Assembly: GCA_900551245.1 (NCBI GenBank)
Contig: URVC01000067.1
Span: forward strand, 1-21,992
From: an uncultured bacterium
GTDB taxonomy: Bacteria > Verrucomicrobiota > Lentisphaeria > Victivallales > Victivallaceae
Direction of reading: 5' to 3'
Length of the DNA: 21,992 nt
Part shown: piece by piece, positions 6,983 through 14,977 of the stretch
Layout of the letters: each line of letters starts with the position of its first letter
Position numbering within the stretch: the stretch's first letter is position 1
Notes under the pieces: model-generated
Told to the model about the DNA's origin: nothing
Database searches by the model: none
What the model saw: the letters and a program-made list of their open reading frames with translations, nothing else
Made by a program: the position numbers and the translations under genes

Positions 6983-7011
6983 TTGAAAAGAGCGGTCCGG
7001 CGTATTACAGT
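6983..7011 (+). promoter_or_regulatory. Candidate promoter of the DUF3142/polymerase operon
   Basis: TTGAAA (6983-6988), a 17-bp spacer and TACAGT (7006-7011) precede the first gene of the operon. A compact hairpin GGCCCG/CGGGCC with a three-base loop (7035-7049) lies in the presumed leader. No LexA-type CTGT-N8-ACAG or GAAC-N4-GTTC palindrome is visible here, although the operon includes a DNA-damage-type polymerase. Confidence 0.4.
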
Positions 7012-7071
7012 ATCCACCCGGCGGAAAACCTGCCGGCCCGGTGCGGGCCATTTCTCGGAGCGGCGGATACC

Positions 7072-8229
7072 TTGCGGACCTTCTGTCACAATCGAATTCC
7101 CGGAATGCGGTGCGGCGCTCTCTTCGCCGCTCTGCTGACCGGATTGTGTCTGATTTTACCGCTCGGCGCGGAGGAGAGCGGGGTCTACTTCTGGCACCGG
7201 GAACGGGGGGAGGCCGCCGAACGCGTGCTCGCCGCCTGTTCCCCATGGCGGATCTACCTTCTCCGCGGCGAGTTCCGGAAGGGGAAGAAGGCGGTTTTGC
7301 TTCCGCTGCCGGAACTGCCGGACGGGGTCCCCGTCTTCCGGCTGGATGCGCGCGTCTGGGAGGAGGAGGCGTTTGCGGAATCCTTTGCCCGGATTCTCCG
7401 CCGTGAGAAGGCGCGGGAGCTCCAGCTCGACTGCGACGTCCCGGAATCCCGGCTCCGGCAGTACGGCGCCTTTCTGGAAGAGCTTCGCCGCCGGGTGCCG
7501 GAGAAGCGGTTTTCCGCCACGCTGCTGCCCTGCCATCTGCGCCATCCGGAGGAGCTGAAGCGGCTCTTCCGGCACCTCGATTTTTTCGTGTTGCAGCTGC
7601 ATGCGCTGGAGAAGCCCGGCGACCTGCCGGAGGAGTATCACCTCTTCGACCCGGTCGCGGCGGCCCGCGCCGTGGAGCAGGCGACTCAACTGGAGAAACC
7701 GTTCAAAATGGCTCTGCCCGTCTACGCCTACCGGCTGCATTACGAGGAGAAGACGGGGCGTTTCCGGCGGCTGAGCGCGGAGAACCGCCCGCCCCGGAGG
7801 CCGGGGGAGCGGGTTGAAATCGCCGCTCCCGACTGGCAGGCGCTGTTACGGTTCCGGCAACAGTATGCGCAGATTCCGGTGATCTGGTTCCGACTGCCGA
7901 TGGCGGGGGACCGGCTCTGCCTGGAGCTGGAGAATCTCCGCCGGCTCGACGCCGGATTGCCGCCGGAGGTGAGGATCGTCTGCTCTTCCCGGCGGGAGGG
8001 GGCGCGCACCGAACTATACTGGACCAATCACGGCACGTTGGGGGAGGGGGAGTTTACGCAGGTTCTGGGCGGAGGCGCCGGAGAGGCGTTCTTCTTTCAC
8101 GGTGTGCACCCGGCGGCGCCCGCGGTGCCCGGCTGTGTGCCGGAGGCGGTCCGGGGGCCTGTTCCTCCCCCGGGAGAAACGTTGAAAATCGGAGAGATCA
8201 TACAATGGATTCCCACTCGTTCAAACTGA
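7072..8229 (+). CDS. DUF3142 family exported protein (385 aa)
   Basis: The family match rests on the central pattern VLQLHALEKP, then ALPVYAYRLHYEEKTGRF and RRLSAEN, which is the DUF3142 layout of a barrel-like domain with a conserved LPxY strand. The function of this family is unknown. Residues 12-33 (MRCGALFAALLTGLCLILPLGA) in two parts form a signal peptide or membrane anchor, so it acts in the envelope. The start is uncertain: TTG 7072 has a GGAG upstream at suitable distance, while ATG 7105 gives a more usual signal-peptide length but has only a weak ribosome site. Its 3' end overlaps the next gene by 25 nt, so the two are co-translated. It opens a four-gene operon that ends with a DNA polymerase and a YolD-like protein. 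Confidence 0.75.
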   Translation: MRTFCHNRIPGMRCGALFAALLTGLCLILPLGAEESGVYFWHRERGEAAERVLAACSPWRIYLLRGEFRKGKKAVLLPLPELPDGVPVFRLDARVWEEEAFAESFARILRREKARELQLDCDVPESRLRQYGAFLEELRRRVPEKRFSATLLPCHLRHPEELKRLFRHLDFFVLQLHALEKPGDLPEEYHLFDPVAAARAVEQATQLEKPFKMALPVYAYRLHYEEKTGRFRRLSAENRPPRRPGERVEIAAPDWQALLRFRQQYAQIPVIWFRLPMAGDRLCLELENLRRLDAGLPPEVRIVCSSRREGARTELYWTNHGTLGEGEFTQVLGGGAGEAFFFHGVHPAAPAVPGCVPEAVRGPVPPPGETLKIGEIIQWIPTRSN

Positions 8230-10148
8230 TGCTGGCTGCACTGCTCGTGCCCGGGGCGTTTGCCGCTTCGGCCTGCAGTGTGTCGTTCCCGCCGAGTTAC
8301 ATTGACCTGCAGGATGAGGCGTACAGCCCGGAGCTCGATCTGCACTTTCATCTCTGCGCGCTGGCGCATCACTACTTTCCGGACTGCATTCCGGCGGAGA
8401 AGCCCGTTGCGTCCGCTCCGGTCGCCGCGGCAGTGCCGCCGGATCCGGATTGCCCGGAGGAGCGGCTTTTCGCGGCCGGCCGGGAGGAATTGAGGCGCAA
8501 TCCGGAGAACCGTTTCCCCGGGGCGTGGCAGGAGCTTCTTGCCCTGCCGGAATCGGAGCGCCCCCGCCGCACCGCACAGACGCTCTATCTGCTCGGAAAT
8601 CTGCAGGCGCAGGAGAATCCGACGCGGGCCTATTTCTGGTATCAGAAACTGCGGGAGGCGGTCGGCCGCGGCGTGCCGGACCCGCAGAATCTGGCGGAAC
8701 AAAGTTTCCGCACCAACTACTTCTATGCGAAGGATCCGGTTCAACGGATGCGTTTTCTCGTGCTCGCCGCCGCCTTCGGGCGCTGTTCCGGCGATGCGCA
8801 GGAGGTGAACTGGCAAAGGGGAGAACCCTGCCCCTTCCGGCGGGAGCTCTGGAACGAACTCGGCGCGATGATCCGGCGCGACCCGGACCGCTTCCTCCGG
8901 GATCCCCTCACTGCGGAGGTCGCGGTGCTCTTCCGCCCGGAACTGGTCCGGCAGGTCTCCGGCCCCTTTGTCTGCGGCGACCGGCTGGCATTGCGCGCCT
9001 TCCGAAATGGCGCGTTCGACGACTGCCGGAAACTTCTGGCCGGAAGCGCCCCCGATTCCCCGCTTCGCCTCTATCTCGAAGCGCGCCTCGCCCGGCGGGA
9101 GGGGAGGTTCGAGCAATCCGCCGCCCTGTTGCGGAAGTGGCTGGAGCACTACCGCCGTACTACGGCGGATTCCGCCGCCGCGCCGCAGCTGGACTCCATA
9201 CGCTTCTCGCCTGCCGGGCACGGCTGGAATCCCTTTCCGGAGTGGAGCGGGCTGTACTGGCCCGTCTCCTGCCGGACGGAGCGCCTCCCCGGCCGCGGCA
9301 TGGAGGAGGAGGTCCGCGGGCAGGTCGGCGCGACGCAGTACCACAGCCGCCTCTTTCTGGAGGCGCTGTACAGCTTTCTCATGGGGAACGCCTGGAGCGA
9401 CGCCGCGCTGGTCGCCGAAGAGCAGCTCGACGTCGCGGAACTGCGCCGCTTCGCCGATGCGCACGAGACGAATCCTCAGCTTCCGCCGGAGATGAAACGG
9501 AAACTGCGCCATCTGCTGGCCCGCCGCCTGATGCGGGAGAACCGCTTTGCGGAGGCGGAACGGTACTTCCCCGCCGGGCTCCGGGAGGTGTGCCGCGCCT
9601 TTGCGACCGAGGCGGCGACGGCGGAGAATCCGGCCCTTCCCGGCGAAGAGCGCGCCGCCGCCTGGTTCCGGATGGGGCAGATCATGCTCCGGCACGACAT
9701 CGCCCTCTTCGGCTATGAGCTCGCGCCGGACTACTTCATCTGTGACGGCGCCTACGATGGGTATCCGATTCGCCAGCGTGCGCCGCGCGCTCTCCCCCGC
9801 TTCCATTACCGGTTGCGCGAGGCCGGCTGTTTCCGGATGGCGGAGGAGCTCTCGCAGGAGCCGGCGTTCCGTTTCCTCGCCACCCTCTCCGGCGGGCTCG
9901 TGCTGCGCAACCGGACTCCCGCCGCGGCCGAGGAGTTCTACCACCGGCTGGTGCGGTTGCGGTTCGCTCCCTATTCGCCGGAGCTCGACCGGTTCCGCTG
10001 GATTCCGGCGCCTCCGGCCGGCTGGAAGGAGCGGATTGCCGCGTATGACGTCACCGACCGCGACGGGATTCCGGCGCTGATCGCACAGCTGCTCTCCGGT
10101 CTCGACACCGCCGGGAGCAAAACGGCGGACCAACGGCGGGGAATATGA
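8205..10148 (+). CDS. Exported helical-repeat (TPR-like) protein (647 aa)
   Basis: I do not assign this protein to a named family. It has an N-terminal signal sequence (FKLMLAALLVPGAFA, residues 6-20) followed by SAC at 22-24, which could be a signal peptidase I site or a weak lipobox. Much of the rest is alpha-helical with repeat-like hairpins, for example TLYLLGNLQAQENPTRAYFWYQKL (residues 125-148, in parts) and LYLEARLARREGRFEQSAALL, which look like degenerate TPR or Sel1-type solenoid units. An envelope scaffold or binding role with the DUF3142 protein is an inference from the 25-nt overlap with that gene. AATCGGAGAGATC before ATG 8205 is a good ribosome site. The stop overlaps the polymerase start as ATGA. 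Confidence 0.75.
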   Translation: MDSHSFKLMLAALLVPGAFAASACSVSFPPSYIDLQDEAYSPELDLHFHLCALAHHYFPDCIPAEKPVASAPVAAAVPPDPDCPEERLFAAGREELRRNPENRFPGAWQELLALPESERPRRTAQTLYLLGNLQAQENPTRAYFWYQKLREAVGRGVPDPQNLAEQSFRTNYFYAKDPVQRMRFLVLAAAFGRCSGDAQEVNWQRGEPCPFRRELWNELGAMIRRDPDRFLRDPLTAEVAVLFRPELVRQVSGPFVCGDRLALRAFRNGAFDDCRKLLAGSAPDSPLRLYLEARLARREGRFEQSAALLRKWLEHYRRTTADSAAAPQLDSIRFSPAGHGWNPFPEWSGLYWPVSCRTERLPGRGMEEEVRGQVGATQYHSRLFLEALYSFLMGNAWSDAALVAEEQLDVAELRRFADAHETNPQLPPEMKRKLRHLLARRLMRENRFAEAERYFPAGLREVCRAFATEAATAENPALPGEERAAAWFRMGQIMLRHDIALFGYELAPDYFICDGAYDGYPIRQRAPRALPRFHYRLREAGCFRMAEELSQEPAFRFLATLSGGLVLRNRTPAAAEEFYHRLVRLRFAPYSPELDRFRWIPAPPAGWKERIAAYDVTDRDGIPALIAQLLSGLDTAGSKTADQRRGI

Positions 10149-11647
10149 AAGAACGCAGTTGCATCGCCATCGACTTGAAGTCGTTCTACGCTTCGGCCGA
10201 GTGCGCCGACCGGCGGCTCGACCCGCTGGACGCCCTCCTCGTCGTCGCCGACGAGAGCCGGTCGGAGAAGACGATCTGTCTGGCGGTTTCGCCCGCGTTG
10301 AAGGCGTACGGCATCTCCGGCCGCCCCCGGCTGTTCGAGGTGAGGGAGCGGGTGCGCGAAATCAACGCCCGCCGCCGGAGCCTCGCGCCCGGGCGGCGTT
10401 TCACCGGCAGATCCGCCTCCGCCTCCGCGCTCGCCGCCGATTCCGCGCTGGAGCTGGATTTCATCGTCGCAACCCCGCGGATGGCGCGCTACATCGAGGT
10501 CAGCTCCCGGATTTACGGAATCTACCTCAAATACGTCGCGCCGGAGGACATTCACGTCTATTCGATCGACGAGGTGTTTCTGGAGGCCGCCTCCTATTTG
10601 AAACTCTACCGCCTGACCGCCCGGGAGTTCACGAGAAAGCTCATCCGGGAGGTGCTGCAGACGACCGGCATCACGGCGACCGCCGGAATCGGCCCCAACC
10701 TCTACTTGAGTAAAATCGCCATGGATATCGTCGCCAAACACATTCCCGCCGACCGGAACGGGGTGCGGATCGCCGAACTGGACGAAGCCGGGTACCGGCG
10801 CGATTTGTGGACCCATCGCCCGCTGACCGATTTCTGGCGGGTGGGGCACGGCTACGCGGCGCGGCTGGAGGCCGTCGGCATGTACACGATGGGGGACATC
10901 GCCCGGATGTCGGTGCAGAACGAGGAGATTCTCTACCGGATGTTCGGCGTCAACGCCGAACTGCTGATCGATCACGCCTGGGGCTGGGAGCCGGTCACCG
11001 TCGCCGACATCAAGGCCTACCGGCCGGAACACCGCAGTCTCTGCTCCGGACAGGTTCTGCAGGAGCCGTATGAGTTCGACAAGGCGCGACTGGTGGTCAT
11101 GGAGATGGCCGACCAGCTGGCGCTCGATCTGGTGGAGAAGCGCCTGACGACCGATCAGCTGGAGCTGACGGTGGGGTACGATGTTTCCAATCTTGCCGCG
11201 CCGGAGCGGCGGCGGGAGTACGCCGGTGCCGTGCGGGTGAACCATTACGGGCGGCAGGTGCCGAAGGCGGCGCACGGTTCGGTCCGGCTCGGGGGGCACA
11301 CCGCTTCGGCAAAGCGGATTCTGGAGGCGGTGATGCCGCTCTTCGACCGGATTGTCGATCGAAAACTGCTGGTCCGGCGGATGACGCTCGGCGCCGGGCA
11401 CGTGATTCCGGAGAGTGCGCTCCCCGTGGAACGCGCCGTCCAGCCCGACCTCTTCGCCGACCGCGAGGCCGACGCCCGGCAATCGGAGGAGGAGCGCGCC
11501 GAACTCGACCGGGAAAGCCGGCTCCAGCGTGCGATTCTCGACATTAAGCGGCGGCTGGGGAAGAATGCGCTGCTCAAGGGAACGAGTCTGCAGGAGGGCT
11601 CCACCGCCCGCCTGCGCAACGAACAGATCGGAGGCCACCGGAAGTGA
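10145..11647 (+). CDS. UvrX-like Y-family (translesion) DNA polymerase (500 aa)
   Basis: This is an error-prone polymerase that copies past damaged bases. Catalytic motifs are intact: AIDLKSFYASAE at residues 8-19 with Asp10 and the steric-gate-region FY, and YSIDE at 139-143 with Asp142 and Glu143. TAGIGPN-YLSKIAMD follows in the palm, then helix-hairpin-helix and little-finger domains. A QPDLF pentapeptide at 433-437 fits the sliding-clamp binding consensus. It resembles the UvrX/YqjW branch, typical of Gram-positive phage and chromosomal loci, more than E. coli UmuC or DinB. The ATG overlaps the upstream stop (ATGA) and its own stop overlaps the YolD start (GTGA), so expression depends on the operon. 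The DUF3142/TPR neighbours are an unexpected context. Confidence 0.92.
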   Translation: MKERSCIAIDLKSFYASAECADRRLDPLDALLVVADESRSEKTICLAVSPALKAYGISGRPRLFEVRERVREINARRRSLAPGRRFTGRSASASALAADSALELDFIVATPRMARYIEVSSRIYGIYLKYVAPEDIHVYSIDEVFLEAASYLKLYRLTAREFTRKLIREVLQTTGITATAGIGPNLYLSKIAMDIVAKHIPADRNGVRIAELDEAGYRRDLWTHRPLTDFWRVGHGYAARLEAVGMYTMGDIARMSVQNEEILYRMFGVNAELLIDHAWGWEPVTVADIKAYRPEHRSLCSGQVLQEPYEFDKARLVVMEMADQLALDLVEKRLTTDQLELTVGYDVSNLAAPERRREYAGAVRVNHYGRQVPKAAHGSVRLGGHTASAKRILEAVMPLFDRIVDRKLLVRRMTLGAGHVIPESALPVERAVQPDLFADREADARQSEEERAELDRESRLQRAILDIKRRLGKNALLKGTSLQEGSTARLRNEQIGGHRK

Positions 11648-12066
11648 AACACCCCTACGAAGAACTTCTGAAAATGCCGCACCACGTTTCGACGAACCAC
11701 CCGCCGATGTCGATGCACGACCGGGCGGCCCAGTTCGCTCCCTTTTCCGCGCTGACCGGCTACGGGGAGGCGGTGGCCGAAACCGCCCGGCTGACCGAGG
11801 CGGAACCGGAGCGCGGCGAGGAGGAGGCCGCGGAACTCGACCGGCGGCTCCGGCTGCTGTGCGCCCATCGCGAAGAGCATCCGCTTCTTCAGATCGAATA
11901 TTTCGTTCCGGACGGTCGCAAACGCGGCGGCCGGTATGAAATCCGGACCGGCGCGGTCCGGAAGATCGCCGGACCGCGCCGGGCGCTGATTCTGGAGGAC
12001 GGCACCGAGATCAAACTGGATCGAATCCGTTCGCTCTCCGGGGCACTCTTCGACGCGCTCGATTGA
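11644..12066 (+). CDS. YolD-like protein (140 aa)
   Basis: The N-terminal block PHHVSTNHPPMSMHDRAAQF followed by PFSALTGYGEAV is characteristic of YolD-like proteins encoded next to UvrX-type polymerases in Firmicutes. The second half, IEYFVPDGRKRGGRYEI, then GAVRKI and ILEDGTEIKLDRI, forms the small beta domain. YolD proteins are thought to be partners of the adjacent polymerase, in a role loosely analogous to UmuD; the mechanism is not settled. The start is GTG 11644, overlapping the polymerase stop as GTGA, with GGAGG upstream. The gene ends 7 nt before the convergent activase gene, so no terminator fits between them. Confidence 0.85.
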   Translation: MKHPYEELLKMPHHVSTNHPPMSMHDRAAQFAPFSALTGYGEAVAETARLTEAEPERGEEEAAELDRRLRLLCAHREEHPLLQIEYFVPDGRKRGGRYEIRTGAVRKIAGPRRALILEDGTEIKLDRIRSLSGALFDALD

Positions 12067-12073
12067 CGCCGGA

Positions 12074-12925
12074 TTACAGGACGGTGCACGGCAGACCGCG
12101 GCTCCGGAAAACCGCTTCCAAATTCCGGTAATGCACGTCGGGGAACTTCTCCGGGTGAAGAGGAAATTCCCGCCCGACGGAACTGTATTTCGCCGGAGCC
12201 GCCGGATTGTACGGCAGAAGTTCCACCTGCTGCAACTGTTTCGCTCCCCGGAGCAGTTCGGCACACGCTGCGAGATTCGCCTCGTCGGCGTTGCAGGCGG
12301 GAATCACCGGAATCCGGATGACGAACGGCTTCCCGGAGGCTTTCAAAAGTTCCAGATTGCGGAGGATCGTCCAGTTGTCTTGACCGGTCAGCTCTCGGTG
12401 ACGCGCCGGATCGGCGCACTTCAGATCCTGGTAGATCAGGTCGATTTTCCGGAGCATTTCACGGTAGACTGGCTCCGGGGCGAAGCCGCTGGTTTCCACT
12501 ACCTGATGCACGCTTCGCAAATGGTCGCTCAGTTCGAAGAGAAATTCCGGCTGCGCCAGCGGTTCTCCGCCGGAAAAGGTGACGCCGCCGCCGGAACGCG
12601 TCAGAAACTCCCGGTCCCGGAGCAGGCGTACGGCCAGTTCTTCCGCTTCGATGAATTGTCCGGCAATCTTCCGCTTCCCCGCCGGGCAGTATGCGGCGCA
12701 CCTGCCGCAGGCGATGCATCTGCCGGGGGAGGGACAACACTTCCGGCAGACGCCGCATCCCTGACAGGGGCGGTTGTTCACCAGCAGTTCCGGTTCGAAG
12801 GAGAGCCCCTCCGGATTCTGACACCAGCGGCACCGCAGCGGACACCCTTTGAAGAAGACGGCAGTGCGGATTCCCGGTCCGTCGTGAACGCAGAACTCCC
12901 GTACTTCGAACACGCAGCCCCGCAT
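12074..12925 (-). CDS. Glycyl-radical enzyme activating protein, radical SAM (283 aa)
   Basis: This protein installs the glycyl radical on the neighbouring lyase, using S-adenosylmethionine and a [4Fe-4S] cluster. The N-terminal signature HDGPGIRTAVFFKGCPLRCRWC is present in order, with cluster cysteines Cys28, Cys32 and Cys35. An inserted ferredoxin-like domain at about residues 54-80 carries two four-cysteine sets (from CQGCGVC and CIACGRCAAYC). GGGVTFSGGEP at 112-122 is the SAM-binding GGE region. The two extra clusters place it with activases of eliminase-type glycyl-radical enzymes rather than the shorter pyruvate formate-lyase activase. AAAGGAGGAGCTGAG before the ATG is a near-perfect ribosome site. 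It lies 15 nt after the lyase stop. Confidence 0.95.
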   Translation of the reverse strand: MRGCVFEVREFCVHDGPGIRTAVFFKGCPLRCRWCQNPEGLSFEPELLVNNRPCQGCGVCRKCCPSPGRCIACGRCAAYCPAGKRKIAGQFIEAEELAVRLLRDREFLTRSGGGVTFSGGEPLAQPEFLFELSDHLRSVHQVVETSGFAPEPVYREMLRKIDLIYQDLKCADPARHRELTGQDNWTILRNLELLKASGKPFVIRIPVIPACNADEANLAACAELLRGAKQLQQVELLPYNPAAPAKYSSVGREFPLHPEKFPDVHYRNLEAVFRSRGLPCTVL

Positions 12926-12940
12926 CTCAGCTCCTCCTTT

Positions 12941-14977
12941 TTACCGGAAATTCATCTCCGCCCGGCGGATGATATGATCCTGAAACTCCCGGTCGAGTTC
13001 GACGAAACAGCCGCTCCACCCCCAGACCCTGACGATCAGGTTCCGATGCCGTTCCGGGTGTTTCTGGGCGTCGAGCAGCTGTTCGCGGTCGATCGCATTG
13101 AGCTGGAGCTGATGCCCGCCCTCCCGCAGGAAGAGTTCGACGAGACGCGCCACCTTGCCGACTCCATCCGGTTCACGGAAGACCGAATCGTGGATTTCAA
13201 TGGTCAGTGGACCGCCGTTGCAGACCTCTTTTCGGAAGGCGCGGGCGAAATCCCGCACAACAGAGACCGTCCCGGTCTGCGGTACGGTCAGGCTCGGCGC
13301 ATAATTGGCCGGAAACGGCTCCCCCGCCAGTCTGCCGTCCGGCGTGGCCGGCAGATGTTCGGCATGCCGGATGTAGAACATCGCCGACCCGGTGCCGGGC
13401 CGCCATATTCCGCCGCGCGAATTGCGCAATCCCTCCCATGCCGCGGCCCAGAGCGACAGGAGCTTCTGCGCCAGCGCCACCGGCAGAGGATCGCCGCCGC
13501 CCAGCTTCGGAATCCGGTTTCGTACCTCGGCAAGCAGCTCCGGATTGCCCTGATAGTTCCGGTATAAAACATCGAAAAACTGTTTCAACGTATATTGTTT
13601 CTCCTCGAAGACCACCTGCCGGATTGCCGCAAGGGAATCGACCGCGGTGGAAATTCCGGTGCCGTGTACGCCGAAGTTGTTGTAGCGTCCGCCCGTGCTG
13701 ATGTCGCGTCCGCGTTCGATACAGCCGTCGCAGAGCAGAGAGGCGAAAGGGCCGGGCAACATGGTGAAACGGCGATGCTTCCGGTTGAGTGCGACAGCTT
13801 TCCGGCGCAGAGTTGTTCCGTAATCTGCCAGAAAGGCGTCGAAGGATGCAGCTGCGGAATCCGCCATCGTCTTCAGAAGCAGTTCCGGCAGCGAGACCGC
13901 CTCGAGGTTGGGCACATCCATGCCGCAGCCGGGAATCGTGAACTCCCAGCAGGCCGCAACCACATAGTTGCGGGCGTCTGCCAGCGAATAGCCCCAGCGG
14001 CACAGTGCGTCGATCACCACCTCGTCGTTGTTGTACTGCGGGAATCCCAGTCCGGCGGCGGTCAGCTCCGAACCGAGTTCCAGCAGTTCGAACGGCGTCT
14101 CCTTCGTCACCCGCAGGTTGATTTTCGGATCGATCAGCGCCAGCTCCTTCGACGCGCGCAAGCACATGCGGGTCAAGAGATTGGAGACATCGTGTCCTGC
14201 GGAATCACAGCCGCCCAGAACCATGCTCTGGCCGTTGTCCCCTTGCTGGACACCGGGGTAAAGGTCACTGTCGCGGTGGAAGGTGAGGAAAAACTCCTCC
14301 AGAAGTTCGAAGGCGCTCTCCGGTGTCTCCGTTTCGCGCTGGAGATCCCGTTCGAGAAAGGGCCACAGGTACTGGTCGAACCGGCCGAGGCCGTTGTGAT
14401 ACTCCCCTTCGCACCAGAGAATGAAGTGGAGAATCCGCAGAAATTGAAGTGCCTCGCGAAAGCTCTCCGCCCCGCGGTGCGGCACCTTTGCGAGCATTGC
14501 GGCCGTTTCTTCCCTTCCGGCGGCCTTCGCCGCGGCACAATACCGGTCGGCCAGTTCCAGCACGGCGTCGATCTCCCGGAGTACCGCGGTGCGGAACTCC
14601 CCGGCGGGACACCGTTCGACGACCTCTTGCCGTCGCCGGTCCAGCCCGGCGGAGATGGTGGAGGCGAAGTCGCAGCAGAGGTTGAAGACCACCCCCTTTT
14701 CCGCGTAACTGTTCCGGCTGCGCATCGCCTGCTGCTCCGCTTTGGTATAGAGCTCCGGCAGATTTGCCACCGTGCGGGTGAAGGCAATCTGTTCGCCCGG
14801 AAGGAAGACCGGAGTCTCCGCCGCCAGTACCGCTTCCAGCGCTGTGGATACCCGTTCCAGCGGCGAAGAACCCGAAGCCGCGAAGGATTCCGCCAGATTC
14901 CAGGAGAACTTCTTCCGCCACGAATGGTGACGGCCGTCGGTGACGAACTGGCGGAGCGACACGATTCGATCCGTCAT
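12941..14977 (-). CDS. Glycyl-radical enzyme, pyruvate formate-lyase-like, unknown substrate (678 aa)
   Basis: Both halves of the radical machinery are visible. The thiyl loop is DARNYVVAACWEFTIPG with Cys343 and Glu345, a Cys-x-Glu pattern shared with dehydratase/lyase-type eliminases and unlike the Cys-Cys of pyruvate formate-lyase. The C-terminus has GGHQLQLNAID, LLDAQKHPE and then VRVWGWSG with the radical Gly653, where RVxGY is usual. GFPQYNNDEVV and WGYSLADARNY are also family blocks. At 678 aa it is shorter than the usual 750-850. ATG 14977 follows GGGAGGAGAAA and overlaps the GH51 stop as ATGA; longer in-frame versions would run into the GH51 gene. Strict anaerobic cytoplasmic activity is expected. 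The substrate is unknown; coupling to an arabinofuranosidase suggests a sugar-derived compound. Confidence 0.92.
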   Translation of the reverse strand: MTDRIVSLRQFVTDGRHHSWRKKFSWNLAESFAASGSSPLERVSTALEAVLAAETPVFLPGEQIAFTRTVANLPELYTKAEQQAMRSRNSYAEKGVVFNLCCDFASTISAGLDRRRQEVVERCPAGEFRTAVLREIDAVLELADRYCAAAKAAGREETAAMLAKVPHRGAESFREALQFLRILHFILWCEGEYHNGLGRFDQYLWPFLERDLQRETETPESAFELLEEFFLTFHRDSDLYPGVQQGDNGQSMVLGGCDSAGHDVSNLLTRMCLRASKELALIDPKINLRVTKETPFELLELGSELTAAGLGFPQYNNDEVVIDALCRWGYSLADARNYVVAACWEFTIPGCGMDVPNLEAVSLPELLLKTMADSAAASFDAFLADYGTTLRRKAVALNRKHRRFTMLPGPFASLLCDGCIERGRDISTGGRYNNFGVHGTGISTAVDSLAAIRQVVFEEKQYTLKQFFDVLYRNYQGNPELLAEVRNRIPKLGGGDPLPVALAQKLLSLWAAAWEGLRNSRGGIWRPGTGSAMFYIRHAEHLPATPDGRLAGEPFPANYAPSLTVPQTGTVSVVRDFARAFRKEVCNGGPLTIEIHDSVFREPDGVGKVARLVELFLREGGHQLQLNAIDREQLLDAQKHPERHRNLIVRVWGWSGCFVELDREFQDHIIRRAEMNFR

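Noticed and set aside
8097..10133. 678-codon open frame on the minus strand across the helical-repeat gene
   Set aside because: Its composition is antisense-like with no motifs. The plus-strand gene has a signal peptide, a ribosome site and overlapping junctions with both neighbours.
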